Shown: in pieces, positions 27,129 to 34,611 of the stretch | Position numbering within the stretch: position 1 is the stretch's first letter | How the letters are laid out: every line of letters starts with the position of its first letter | Assembly (NCBI GenBank): GCA_030526195.1 | Contig: JAUNDG010000009.1 | Span: 1-56,920, forward strand | Length of the DNA stretch: 56,920 bases | Source of the DNA: Lachnospiraceae bacterium | Lineage (GTDB): Bacteria; Bacillota; Clostridia; Lachnospirales; Lachnospiraceae | Direction: 5' to 3' | Program-made: the position numbers and the translations under genes | Notes under the pieces: model-generated | Seen by the model: only the letters and a program-made list of their open reading frames with translations | What the model was told of the DNA's origin: nothing | The model's database searches: none

Positions 27129-28168
27129 CAGGCACCTCCCTTATGACGCTTCAGGAGCATCATGATGACGATGGGCGCACCGAAAATGGCGGTCACGGTG
27201 CTGATGTTAAGCTCTGTCGGCGCAAAAGCCGTCCGGGCAATGAGATCGCAGAACAGCACGAAGACCGCGCCGCCCAGGAACACGCCGGGCACCACCAGGA
27301 TCGGTTTGGCGGTGTTAAGCCCCCGCTTCACCAGATGCGGCACCGCGATACCCACAAAGGAAATGGGGCCGGCGAAGGCCGTGACGCAGGCGGCTAAAAG
27401 CCCTGAAAAGAGCAGGATCACCACCCGCAGCACCTTGATGTTAACACCCATACTCTGGGCATAGGCTTCGCCCAGCTGATAAGCCCCCAGAGGCTTAGCC
27501 ATCAGGAAAATGATGAGCAGGGAGATCAGCGTGATGGCCGCTGCCAGCTGCACATTTTCCCAGGTCATGCCGGAAAAGCTGCCCAGTGACCAGCCACGGA
27601 GATTGACGATGTCGGAATCCTCCGCGAAGGTGACCACCAGATCTGTCAGCGCCGAGCAGATATAACTGATCATCATACCGCCCACCAGAAGGACGGACAT
27701 GTTGTGGATCTTTTCAGCCAGAAACAGCACGAAAAGGATGGACAGCATGGCCCCGATAAAGGCCGCGCCCACCAGCACCATGGAGGATACCTGCCCCAGA
27801 TACTGCAGGAACACGATCATGGTGAAGGCCACCACCATTTTTGCGCCGGCGGAAATACCCAGGATAAAGGGGCCGGCGATGGGATTGTTAAAAAATGTCT
27901 GCAGCAGGAAGCCCGCCAGTGACAGGGCCCCGCCTAAGAGAATGGCCATCACGATACGGGGCAGACGGATCTGCCAGATGATGGCCAGCGCCGCGTCGGA
28001 GCCTGTGCGGGCGAAAATCGCGCCGAACACATCCCCCAGGGTGATGTCCACCGAACCGATGATGGTGTTAAGAATGATCATGAGCATGAGAAGGGCTGCC
28101 AGCACCGCAAACGTGATGATGGTGCGGGTCCGCTTCTTCATTTTCTCAAGCTTGTAATCTGTTGTCAT
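27128..28168 (-). CDS. FecCD/BtuC-type ABC transporter permease
   Basis: The 346-residue membrane protein has about ten hydrophobic helices and the FecCD blocks RLPRIVMAILLGGALSLAG, NNPIAGPFILGISAGA, RGWSLGSFSGMTW, and the ATPase-contact loop AQSMGV. It ends with AFAGPISFVGIAVPHLVKR and PTELNISTVTAIFGAPI. A single permease gene implies a homodimer, as for BtuC. It lies between the binding-protein and ATPase genes and is the second gene behind the cobalamin riboswitch, which supports a corrinoid substrate. Confidence 0.94.
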   Translation of the reverse strand: MTTDYKLEKMKKRTRTIITFAVLAALLMLMIILNTIIGSVDITLGDVFGAIFARTGSDAALAIIWQIRLPRIVMAILLGGALSLAGFLLQTFFNNPIAGPFILGISAGAKMVVAFTMIVFLQYLGQVSSMVLVGAAFIGAMLSILFVLFLAEKIHNMSVLLVGGMMISYICSALTDLVVTFAEDSDIVNLRGWSLGSFSGMTWENVQLAAAITLISLLIIFLMAKPLGAYQLGEAYAQSMGVNIKVLRVVILLFSGLLAACVTAFAGPISFVGIAVPHLVKRGLNTAKPILVVPGVFLGGAVFVLFCDLIARTAFAPTELNISTVTAIFGAPIVIMMLLKRHKGGA

Positions 28169-28274
28169 AGTGTCTACCGTTTGTTTCTCAGGATAGATGG
28201 TCGTCGTGGCGGCAATGCCCCATTTTCGATCATGGATTGTCCGGACCGGCCGGACATAAGCGGTTGCCGACGGC

Positions 28275-29888
28275 TCAGTGAAGCTTCGTCAGGAAAGTCA
28301 GGCTCTCGCAGGACTCATCCGTCAGCATGGTGTGCATATCGGCGATCATGGTGCCGATGGCATCGGAGGCCTGATAGAGGTACCGGTCTGTGCACCAGAC
28401 CTGACCGTTTTTCACCGCCTTGAAGTCCGCCAGGGTGGGGTTCTTCCGCAGCAGTTCATCCACAGATGATACCGGATCCGATACGGTGGCGTTGTAAATG
28501 AGGTAGTCCGCATCCACCGCTGCCGCATAGAAGGTTTCCATGTTCATGGTCACGGTGGAGGTGGCGGTCCCCGCATCGCCCCCCAGATCCTTGAAGGCGT
28601 AGCGACCGCCGGCCATCTCGATCATGCGGGCCAGATAGTCGTTGGGCTTCCGGGCCACCACAGTACCATTGGTGCTGATGTAGAAGAAAGCCACCGTCTT
28701 CTCCGTGTTGGGGATGCCCTTCAGGCTCTCCACCAGCGCCTTCTGCGCTTCAAAGCTCTCTTTGGCTTTATCCGTTCGGCCGAAGATCTCGCCGTAGACC
28801 ATCATCCATTCCATCCGGCCCACGGGATCTGGCTCGTAGCTGGAGCGGTCCACGAAAACAGGGATCCCCAGGCTTTCCAGTTTTTCTTTCACATCCGGGC
28901 TGTGGCTGATCATGGAGGATTCCACGGCCAGGTCGCAGCCTTCGGCCAGCAGCATCTCATAATCCGGCTCGGAATACTTGCCGGCAAAAAGGATGTCCCC
29001 TCTTTCCATGGCCTCCCGGGCACTGTCCACATACCACTTGTCCGCTCCCGTTCCGGACATGCGGACCCGGTCCACACTGCCCGCGGCGTTGATGAGGGAC
29101 ATGCTGGCGGTGGCCGCCACGTAGACTTTATCGAGATCCTTCTGAAGGATCGTGTAGTTTGCCTTCCAGGCCTCATCCACCGTGCCGTTTTCCGGCACCA
29201 GGAGATACGCCCCGCCCTCGTCCGTCCGGATCAGGCTGTAGCCGTCGGCGTAGCGGTCGATCTGAAAGCAAACCGCCGCCGTGTTGGTCACGCTTTCCTC
29301 AAAGGTAAGCCCCGGAATGGCCGGTGCCTCGCCGATCACAACAGTACCGGCGCCGACCGCCTCCTGCTCTTCCTCGTCGAACACGGTGACCGCAAAGCCA
29401 TCGCTGTCCTTCAGGCTCGTCTTATCGAAAATGAGTGTGTAGTCAATTTCATGAGCTGTGCTCATGGCGGTGGTATCCGCCTTCACAGCCAGCGGGGTGT
29501 CAAGGTCCGCCACGGGGATCTCGAAGACAGAGTGACCATCTTCAATCACCGCCTCATAGCGCTCATCCCCCACCATCATGTAGTCGTAGTTGGCACTGCT
29601 CCAGACAATACGGGCCGTCATCTGACCATTTTCAGCGATCAGTGTCACCGGACTGCCGATGGAGGCCCGGCCGGTGCCGCCCTCCAGTGTGACCTCACAG
29701 GCGTAAGTGCCGTCGGCGATCCCATTTTTTTGAAGGGATGCCGCCAGAGCCTCCTCCGTGAGGGGGGCGTTGCTGCCGTTGCCGGCGTTATTGGCGGTGA
29801 TGGTGCCGCCGCACCCTGTCAGTGACGGCAGGCCGAGGCACAGCGCCGCGCTTAACAGACAGGGTAAAACTTTTCCGAATCTTTTCAT
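28275..29888 (-). CDS. Corrinoid/iron-complex ABC transporter binding lipoprotein with extra N-terminal domain
   Basis: From ATG 29888 the protein has a lipoprotein signal peptide ending LTGC (about residue 24), so it is anchored outside the membrane. Residues 35-200 form an added beta-rich domain with DGTYACEVTLEGGTGRA, WSSANYDYMMV and STAHEIDYTL; I do not recognise it as a named family. Residues 250-537 are the type III binding protein (YSEPDYEMLLAEGCDLAVESS; RMEWMMVYGEIFG; YNATVSDPVSSVDELL). The gene is the first behind the B12 riboswitch. No good ribosome binding site lies between the riboswitch terminator and the ATG, which is unusual for this genome. Confidence 0.9.
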   Translation of the reverse strand: MKRFGKVLPCLLSAALCLGLPSLTGCGGTITANNAGNGSNAPLTEEALAASLQKNGIADGTYACEVTLEGGTGRASIGSPVTLIAENGQMTARIVWSSANYDYMMVGDERYEAVIEDGHSVFEIPVADLDTPLAVKADTTAMSTAHEIDYTLIFDKTSLKDSDGFAVTVFDEEEQEAVGAGTVVIGEAPAIPGLTFEESVTNTAAVCFQIDRYADGYSLIRTDEGGAYLLVPENGTVDEAWKANYTILQKDLDKVYVAATASMSLINAAGSVDRVRMSGTGADKWYVDSAREAMERGDILFAGKYSEPDYEMLLAEGCDLAVESSMISHSPDVKEKLESLGIPVFVDRSSYEPDPVGRMEWMMVYGEIFGRTDKAKESFEAQKALVESLKGIPNTEKTVAFFYISTNGTVVARKPNDYLARMIEMAGGRYAFKDLGGDAGTATSTVTMNMETFYAAAVDADYLIYNATVSDPVSSVDELLRKNPTLADFKAVKNGQVWCTDRYLYQASDAIGTMIADMHTMLTDESCESLTFLTKLH

Positions 29889-29895
29889 ATCTGAC

Positions 29896-29930
29896 AAAAA
29901 TAAAAGGGACTCAAGGTTGACCCGAGTCCC
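29896..29930 (-). terminator. Riboswitch-controlled intrinsic terminator
   Basis: On the minus strand GGGACTC (29930-29924) pairs with GAGTCCC (29912-29906), followed by TTTTATTTTT, seven bases before the ATG of the binding-protein gene. It sits at the 3' end of the cobalamin aptamer leader, as in transcriptional B12 riboswitches of Bacillota. Confidence 0.85.
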
Positions 29931-30048
29931 GATAGCATACCTATATCCCGTACAAAATAACAAAAACCGACCTGCGCCGGTGTCATTATCGGTACTGATC
30001 AGCTTCTCGTGACCGGACAGCCGCCGGGCGGCCTGTCTTCATACCCAT

Positions 30049-30213
30049 AATCGGCAGGCTTCCTGACTGACAGCTTCATGCCCGACAACCTTCCCATCCC
30101 TAAGACAGTGGCTGTGTTCTACACACCGTGTCTGACACATACTGATGACAGTGACGAGTTCGTCCGGGATTCTCACCCGGTTTCCTTTTACCCTGACAAC
30201 AGGCACCGATTAC
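30049..30213 (-). promoter_or_regulatory. Cobalamin riboswitch aptamer
   Basis: The minus strand shows the conserved blocks in order: AATCGGTGCCTG (P1/P2), AGGGTAAAAGGAAACCGGGTGAGAATCCCGG (P3-P4 entry), GCCACTG, the GGGAAGG core and the B12 box AGTCAGGAAGCCTGCC, with AATCGG and CCGATT closing P1. A GACAGGCCGCC/GGCGGCTGTC hairpin and the terminator at 29896-29930 form the expression platform. Binding of adenosylcobalamin should end transcription before the transporter and roughly 25 downstream genes. Match to the known consensus is strong. Confidence 0.96.
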
Positions 30214-30224
30214 ATAAGCACTTT

Positions 30225-30230
30225 ATTATA
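30225..30230 (-). promoter_or_regulatory. -10 box for the riboswitch transcript
   Basis: TATAAT on the minus strand lies just upstream of the aptamer and just downstream of the cbiK terminator. A clear -35 is not seen 17 bases upstream, where the terminator stem lies. Confidence 0.5.
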
Positions 30231-30234
30231 GCAC

Positions 30235-30269
30235 AAAAGGGCGGTCTTCGCCATGCGAGACCGCCCTTT
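30235..30269 (-). terminator. Terminator after cbiK
   Basis: On the minus strand AAAGGGCGGTCT pairs with AGACCGCCCTTT around a ten-base loop, followed by TTTT. It separates the sulfite reductase/cbiK unit from the riboswitch operon. Confidence 0.88.
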
Positions 30270-30303
30270 AGGTCGTGAATTTTCGCTCATTTTGGCGCAT
30301 TTT

Positions 30304-31086
30304 TTATACAAAAATGCGCTGCAATTTCTGTACAAATCGAGTTCTGACACCCTGTAATTCGCCCAACCCCTGCAAATTGAAGGTAATCTCAAACCCGTCG
30401 GCCTGAAATTTCCCCTTCCAGGCATCCGGTTCATCACCGGCCAGATCCTTCCGGGCATGGTTACCGGCCACCAGCATCAAGGGGGCAGCGGTGACGCGAC
30501 GCACGCCATGTTCATGGAAAAAGGCCATGACCTCTTCCGCCCGGATATGGCCCTCCACTGTGGCAAGGCCCACATGGCCGGGAGCCAAGGCGTTGAGTTT
30601 TTGCCAGATTTCCTCATAGAGGCAGTCGTTGGCATGGCCCGTGCCGTGGCCCATAAAGACAACCCCCTCATCCGCTGCCAGGTTGGTCAGCTGATAACGG
30701 TCAGCCAGAATGGCGGTCAGTGCGTCGATATCCGTTTCCGAGACAATAAGCGGCTCGCCCAGGATCACCTCCCCGGGACGCTGGATCGCCGCGGCGATAT
30801 CCTCTTTCATAAGGTCGTATTCAATACCGGGGATCATCAGCGTGGGCTGAATGTACACCCGGTCATACCCCTCCTGCGCCGCCTTGGCCAGCCCCTCCGT
30901 GAGGGAATCCACATGGATGCCGCGACTATCCAGAATGCGGCGGATGTGGTTGCTGGTGAAAATGCGCCGCACCGCCATTTCCGGAAATGCCTCAGCAATA
31001 GTGTCTTCAATGACCTTGATGGCCTTATCACGGGAACTGTCCACCGTGGTGCCGAAGCTGGCAACGATGATCATATCCCGGGCCAT
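30304..31086 (-). CDS. cbiK: Sirohydrochlorin cobaltochelatase
   Basis: CbiK inserts cobalt into sirohydrochlorin, the committed cobalt-early step. The 260 residues contain E89 in PGIEYD, H147 in MGHGTGHAND and H210 in AGNHARKDL, the same three metal-handling positions as in Salmonella CbiK. No signal peptide is seen, so it is cytoplasmic, unlike some Desulfovibrio forms. ATG 31084-31086 overlaps the DAHP synthase stop as TAATG. It is placed upstream of the riboswitch and in line with a sirohaem-dependent reductase, so it may also serve as ferrochelatase; that is inference. Confidence 0.94.
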   Translation of the reverse strand: MARDMIIVASFGTTVDSSRDKAIKVIEDTIAEAFPEMAVRRIFTSNHIRRILDSRGIHVDSLTEGLAKAAQEGYDRVYIQPTLMIPGIEYDLMKEDIAAAIQRPGEVILGEPLIVSETDIDALTAILADRYQLTNLAADEGVVFMGHGTGHANDCLYEEIWQKLNALAPGHVGLATVEGHIRAEEVMAFFHEHGVRRVTAAPLMLVAGNHARKDLAGDEPDAWKGKFQADGFEITFNLQGLGELQGVRTRFVQKLQRIFV

Positions 31087-32114
31087 TACCAGGCCTCCGC
31101 GATGTCGTAGATCAGAGATTCTGTCTTTTCCCAGCCCAGGCAGGGATCGGTGATGGATTTGCCGTAGACACCACCGTCCATGGGCTGATTGCCGTCCTCA
31201 ATATAGCTTTCGATCATCAGGCCCTTCACCAGTTTGTGGATATCGGCATTGACGTGAGCACTATGGAGCACGTCCTTGGAAATACGAATCTGCTCCAGAT
31301 ACTGCTTGCCGGAGTTGGCATGGTTCACGTCCACCACGACAGCCGGGTTCTTCAGACCGTGTTTCTCATAGAGATCCATCAGCTGAGTGAGATCTTCGTA
31401 ATGATAGTTCGGATGGCTGTGGCCGAAGCTGTCCACATAGCCGCGGAGAATGGCATGGGCCAGGTCGTTACCCTTGCTCTTCACTTCCCAGCCGCGGTAC
31501 ACGAAGGTGTGGCTGCCCTGGGCCGCTTTGATGGAGTTCATCATAACCGTCAGGTCGCCTTCTGTGGGGTTCTTCATACCCGCCGGCACGCCGAAACCAC
31601 TGGCGGTCAGACGATGCTGCTGATTTTCAACAGACCGGGCACCGATGGCCACGTAAGACAGAAGGTCGGACAGATAGCGCCAGTTTTCCGGGTACAGCAT
31701 CTCATCGGCACAGGTAAAGCCTGTCTCCTCCACCACACGGGTGTGAAGGGAACGGATGGCGATGATACCGGCCAGCATATCTTCTTTTTTGTGGATATCC
31801 GGCTGATGCAGCATGCCCTTGTAGCCGGAGCCTGTGGTCCGGGGCTTACCGGTGTAGACGCGGGGGATCATCATGATCTTATCCGCCACCTTCTCCTGCA
31901 CCTTGGTGAGACGATACATATAGTCCATGACTGCCTCTTCATTGTCGGCGGAACAGGGACCGATGATCAGCAACAGACGATCATCCTTGCCGGTGAAGAC
32001 GTTGCGGATCTCCTCATTTCTTTTATCGCGGATCGTCCGGACACGATCACTGACGGGAAACTGCTCCTTGATTTCCTTCGGAACGGGCAGTTTGCGAATG
32101 AATTCCATTTCCAT
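31086..32114 (-). CDS. aroF: 3-deoxy-7-phosphoheptulonate synthase, type I
   Basis: This is the first enzyme of aromatic amino acid synthesis, joining phosphoenolpyruvate and erythrose 4-phosphate. The 342 residues show the AroF/G/H blocks IIGPCSADNEEA (metal cysteine), RVYTGKPRTTGSGYKG, GARSVENQQHR, SGFGVPAGMKNPTEGD and DVNHANSGK. The N-terminal segment is long enough for the feedback-regulatory extension of the E. coli-type enzymes; which amino acid inhibits it cannot be read. Its place between sulfite reductase and cbiK is odd because no other aro gene is near; the TAATG overlap with cbiK argues for co-expression. Confidence 0.94.
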   Translation of the reverse strand: MEMEFIRKLPVPKEIKEQFPVSDRVRTIRDKRNEEIRNVFTGKDDRLLLIIGPCSADNEEAVMDYMYRLTKVQEKVADKIMMIPRVYTGKPRTTGSGYKGMLHQPDIHKKEDMLAGIIAIRSLHTRVVEETGFTCADEMLYPENWRYLSDLLSYVAIGARSVENQQHRLTASGFGVPAGMKNPTEGDLTVMMNSIKAAQGSHTFVYRGWEVKSKGNDLAHAILRGYVDSFGHSHPNYHYEDLTQLMDLYEKHGLKNPAVVVDVNHANSGKQYLEQIRISKDVLHSAHVNADIHKLVKGLMIESYIEDGNQPMDGGVYGKSITDPCLGWEKTESLIYDIAEAW

Positions 32115-32140
32115 AAAGTTTAAAGCTCCTCAATATTTGA

Positions 32141-33688
32141 TCAGATATAGGCGGCGGCAGCCTGAGCCACACCGTCGGGATTGACCGCGATCCATTCATC
32201 GAAGGGCAGACCGCTGTCGGCCACGATCTTGCCAAGAGACACAAGGAAAGCCGGGATCTTGTCGGTGGCGATGGCGCCCACCTCTGTGGCCATCATTTCA
32301 TGACCCTGACGGTCACAGCCGTTCACATACAGATTGAAAGCATCCACCGGTGTGCCTTCCACCTTCTTGGAGGCACCGCGGAAACCGATGCGGCCGATCT
32401 GATGTGTACCGCAGGAAGACGGACAGCCGGAAATGTACATTTTCGGCAGGGCATCAGCCGGCAGGTCGGCTTCGCGGACAGCTTCCACGCAGGCCTGAAG
32501 CAGCGCCTGGGAATCACGCAGACCCACCTGGCAGACAGCAGCGCCCACGCAGCTGACGCTGGTTTCGAAGATATTCTGAGCGCCGTCATCGGTCAGTGTC
32601 CAGATGCGGCCGGCTTCATCGCCGGTCAGGTTGATGATATAAACGGTTTCATCCGGTGCGATGCGGACTTCGGCACCGTCAATAGCCTGAACAGCATCGT
32701 TCAGAGCGCAGAAGGTTTCCATGGAAGGACGGCCGCCGATGGGATGCCAGGCGACAGCGTAAAGGCCTTCCTGCTTCTGCGGGATGATACGCCAGCCCTC
32801 AGCCTCAGAGCCGTTGCCGGTCTTGGTCACCGGTGCGATCTCCGGATGGATGGTCAGGTCTTCGCCTTCGGCCATCACTTCGTCCAGCTTGCCGAGGAAG
32901 GCGGCCTTATAAGCCTCCGGACCGCCGCAGATGTCCTGCATGTAACGGGTGCGGGCCTTGGCTCTGTTTTCATAATTACCATAAGCGCGGAAGGTCAGCC
33001 ACATAGCCTTCACGTAGTAGAGAATGTTCTCCGGCTCCACAGCCTCGGCCACTTTAACGCCGAAACGGGGATTGTTGCCCAGACCGCCGGCGGAGTACAC
33101 GTCGAACTTGCCGTCTTCACGGGCCACAAAGCCCAGATCACGGAAGGTGGCATGGGGGATATTCTTCGGAGAATTGGAGAAACCGACCTTCAGCTTACGG
33201 GGCATCGGTTCGGCATTGATGAAGTTCATCAGGTATTCAGCGGCTGTTTCCGCATAGGGCATCACGTTGAAGTATTCGCCCACTTCCACGCCGGAAAGCG
33301 GGGAGCACATGACGTTGCGGGGGAAATCACCGCCGCCGCCCATGGTGACGATGCCCACATCAAGAGCCCCTTCCATGATGGCGCAGACCTGCTCCTGATT
33401 CAGATCATGAAGCTGAATGGTCTCGCAGGTGGTGAACTTGGCGCTTGTGACACCATAAGTCTTGATGGCCTCGGCGATATAATTCATTTTCGCCTTGGTC
33501 ATACGGCCGGCTGTCATACGCAGACGCAGCATGCTGGCCTTGCCGCCCTTCTGGGCATAGCTGCCGTAACGGCCGGAAAAGCCCTTATAAGCATTCTTAT
33601 CCACTTCGCCTCTGTAGAAAGCTGCCGTTTTTTCCTTAAAAGCCGGCAGATCCTGTTTCCATGATGCGGGATCGATCTTGTTAAACAT
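32141..33688 (-). CDS. Ferredoxin-type sulfite/nitrite reductase (sirohaem, 4Fe-4S)
   Basis: The 515-residue protein has two sirohaem reductase repeats with PNFG-like half-domains and, in the second, the cluster ligands CVGAAVC and CPSSC, the C-x5-C...C-x3-C pattern. The motif TTCETIQLHDL and the arginine-rich RLRMTAGRMT belong to the substrate/sirohaem pocket. The start ATG 33688 has GGAGAG upstream; 33 earlier codons lack homology. It transfers six electrons to sulfite or nitrite. The SulP gene two places upstream favours sulfite, but family members are hard to separate by sequence alone. It needs sirohaem, linking it to the precorrin-2 dehydrogenase and perhaps CbiK. Confidence 0.9.
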   Translation of the reverse strand: MFNKIDPASWKQDLPAFKEKTAAFYRGEVDKNAYKGFSGRYGSYAQKGGKASMLRLRMTAGRMTKAKMNYIAEAIKTYGVTSAKFTTCETIQLHDLNQEQVCAIMEGALDVGIVTMGGGGDFPRNVMCSPLSGVEVGEYFNVMPYAETAAEYLMNFINAEPMPRKLKVGFSNSPKNIPHATFRDLGFVAREDGKFDVYSAGGLGNNPRFGVKVAEAVEPENILYYVKAMWLTFRAYGNYENRAKARTRYMQDICGGPEAYKAAFLGKLDEVMAEGEDLTIHPEIAPVTKTGNGSEAEGWRIIPQKQEGLYAVAWHPIGGRPSMETFCALNDAVQAIDGAEVRIAPDETVYIINLTGDEAGRIWTLTDDGAQNIFETSVSCVGAAVCQVGLRDSQALLQACVEAVREADLPADALPKMYISGCPSSCGTHQIGRIGFRGASKKVEGTPVDAFNLYVNGCDRQGHEMMATEVGAIATDKIPAFLVSLGKIVADSGLPFDEWIAVNPDGVAQAAAAYI

Positions 33689-33776
33689 AGTCGTTCTCTC
33701 CTTTTCCTGATTTACCTGCATTAACCGCCTTCGCCGCGCGACCCGATTGCCTCGTTCAGAACGCTGCAGGGGTCTG

Positions 33777-34529
33777 TCAATCGCCAAAGGCTTTCCATTT
33801 GCTGCGACGGCTGATACCCAAGAGCATGAGTGCCCCGGCCCGACCGCCGTTTTGCTGCCGGAGGGCCGCTGTCACGGAGCCATAGGGTCCCATCGCCTTG
33901 CCGTTGCCGGCATTGTGCACCCAAAAGCCCTCCTCTGTCTTCGTCAGACACACCGTGTGCACCGCCGCCATAATGTCCGCAGCATCGTTATAAAAGGTCA
34001 GAATAAGCACCTCGGACCGCCGCCCTGCCTCATCAAAATCCGCCGGACAGGTTGTCTCAGATACCTCAAAACCTCTTTTTCGAAAAAAACGCGCCATCGC
34101 CCGGGGCGATGTGCCCCAAAGCCCATCCAGCACCTTGCCATCCCCTTCGAAATGGGCGATCAGTGCCGGCAGAAAACGTGCCCCGTCCACACCTTCCAGA
34201 AAATGAAGGGCGTTGAGGACCGCCAGGATTTCACAGCCCGCATAGGCCATATCCGTCCGGCCGTAGCGCAGCGACCGGAACAGCCGCTGATCCTCGGCAT
34301 ACCCGTTTTCTTTCAGAAAATGAGGCCGCACCCCCACCGCTGCTTTGGCATTTTGCCGCAAATGCTGCCGTCGGCCGCCGGTTTTAAAACGGTCAACACG
34401 GCTCAGCACATCGTACACCCAAAGCACCAGGGAGCGGGGCACAAACCGCGGGATAAAGCCCTGCATGAAAGACGGGCGCTGCCGCGATTTTCCATTTTCT
34501 CTCAAACCTTTACGATACAGGAAAATCAC
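33777..34529 (-). CDS. Putative C39-like cysteine peptidase-fold protein
   Basis: Up to 250 residues. The central part has YAGCEILAVLNAL, similar to the cysteine-bearing helix start of C39-like proteins, then VHTVCLT and FWVHNAGNG, in which histidine and aspartate/asparagine of a papain-like site could lie. No signal peptide is obvious; the first 60 residues are basic. The start is uncertain: a GTG at 34529 has AAGAGG too close, and an ATG at 34466 has no binding site. It sits between the SulP transporter and the sulfite reductase with gaps of about 85 bases, so it belongs to that unit. I infer the fold only; the function is unknown. Confidence 0.55.
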   Translation of the reverse strand: MIFLYRKGLRENGKSRQRPSFMQGFIPRFVPRSLVLWVYDVLSRVDRFKTGGRRQHLRQNAKAAVGVRPHFLKENGYAEDQRLFRSLRYGRTDMAYAGCEILAVLNALHFLEGVDGARFLPALIAHFEGDGKVLDGLWGTSPRAMARFFRKRGFEVSETTCPADFDEAGRRSEVLILTFYNDAADIMAAVHTVCLTKTEEGFWVHNAGNGKAMGPYGSVTAALRQQNGGRAGALMLLGISRRSKWKAFGD

Positions 34530-34611
34530 CTCTTATTCAAGTCCCCCGTCGGTAGGGGAATGTTGCCACACCGTTGAGGCCAGGACCGGTTCGGACACAC
34601 CCCTGCAGGCA

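Noticed and set aside
32300-33664. 454-codon plus-strand open frame opposite the sulfite reductase gene
   Set aside because: Antisense reading of a strongly conserved gene; no homology pattern and no start signal.
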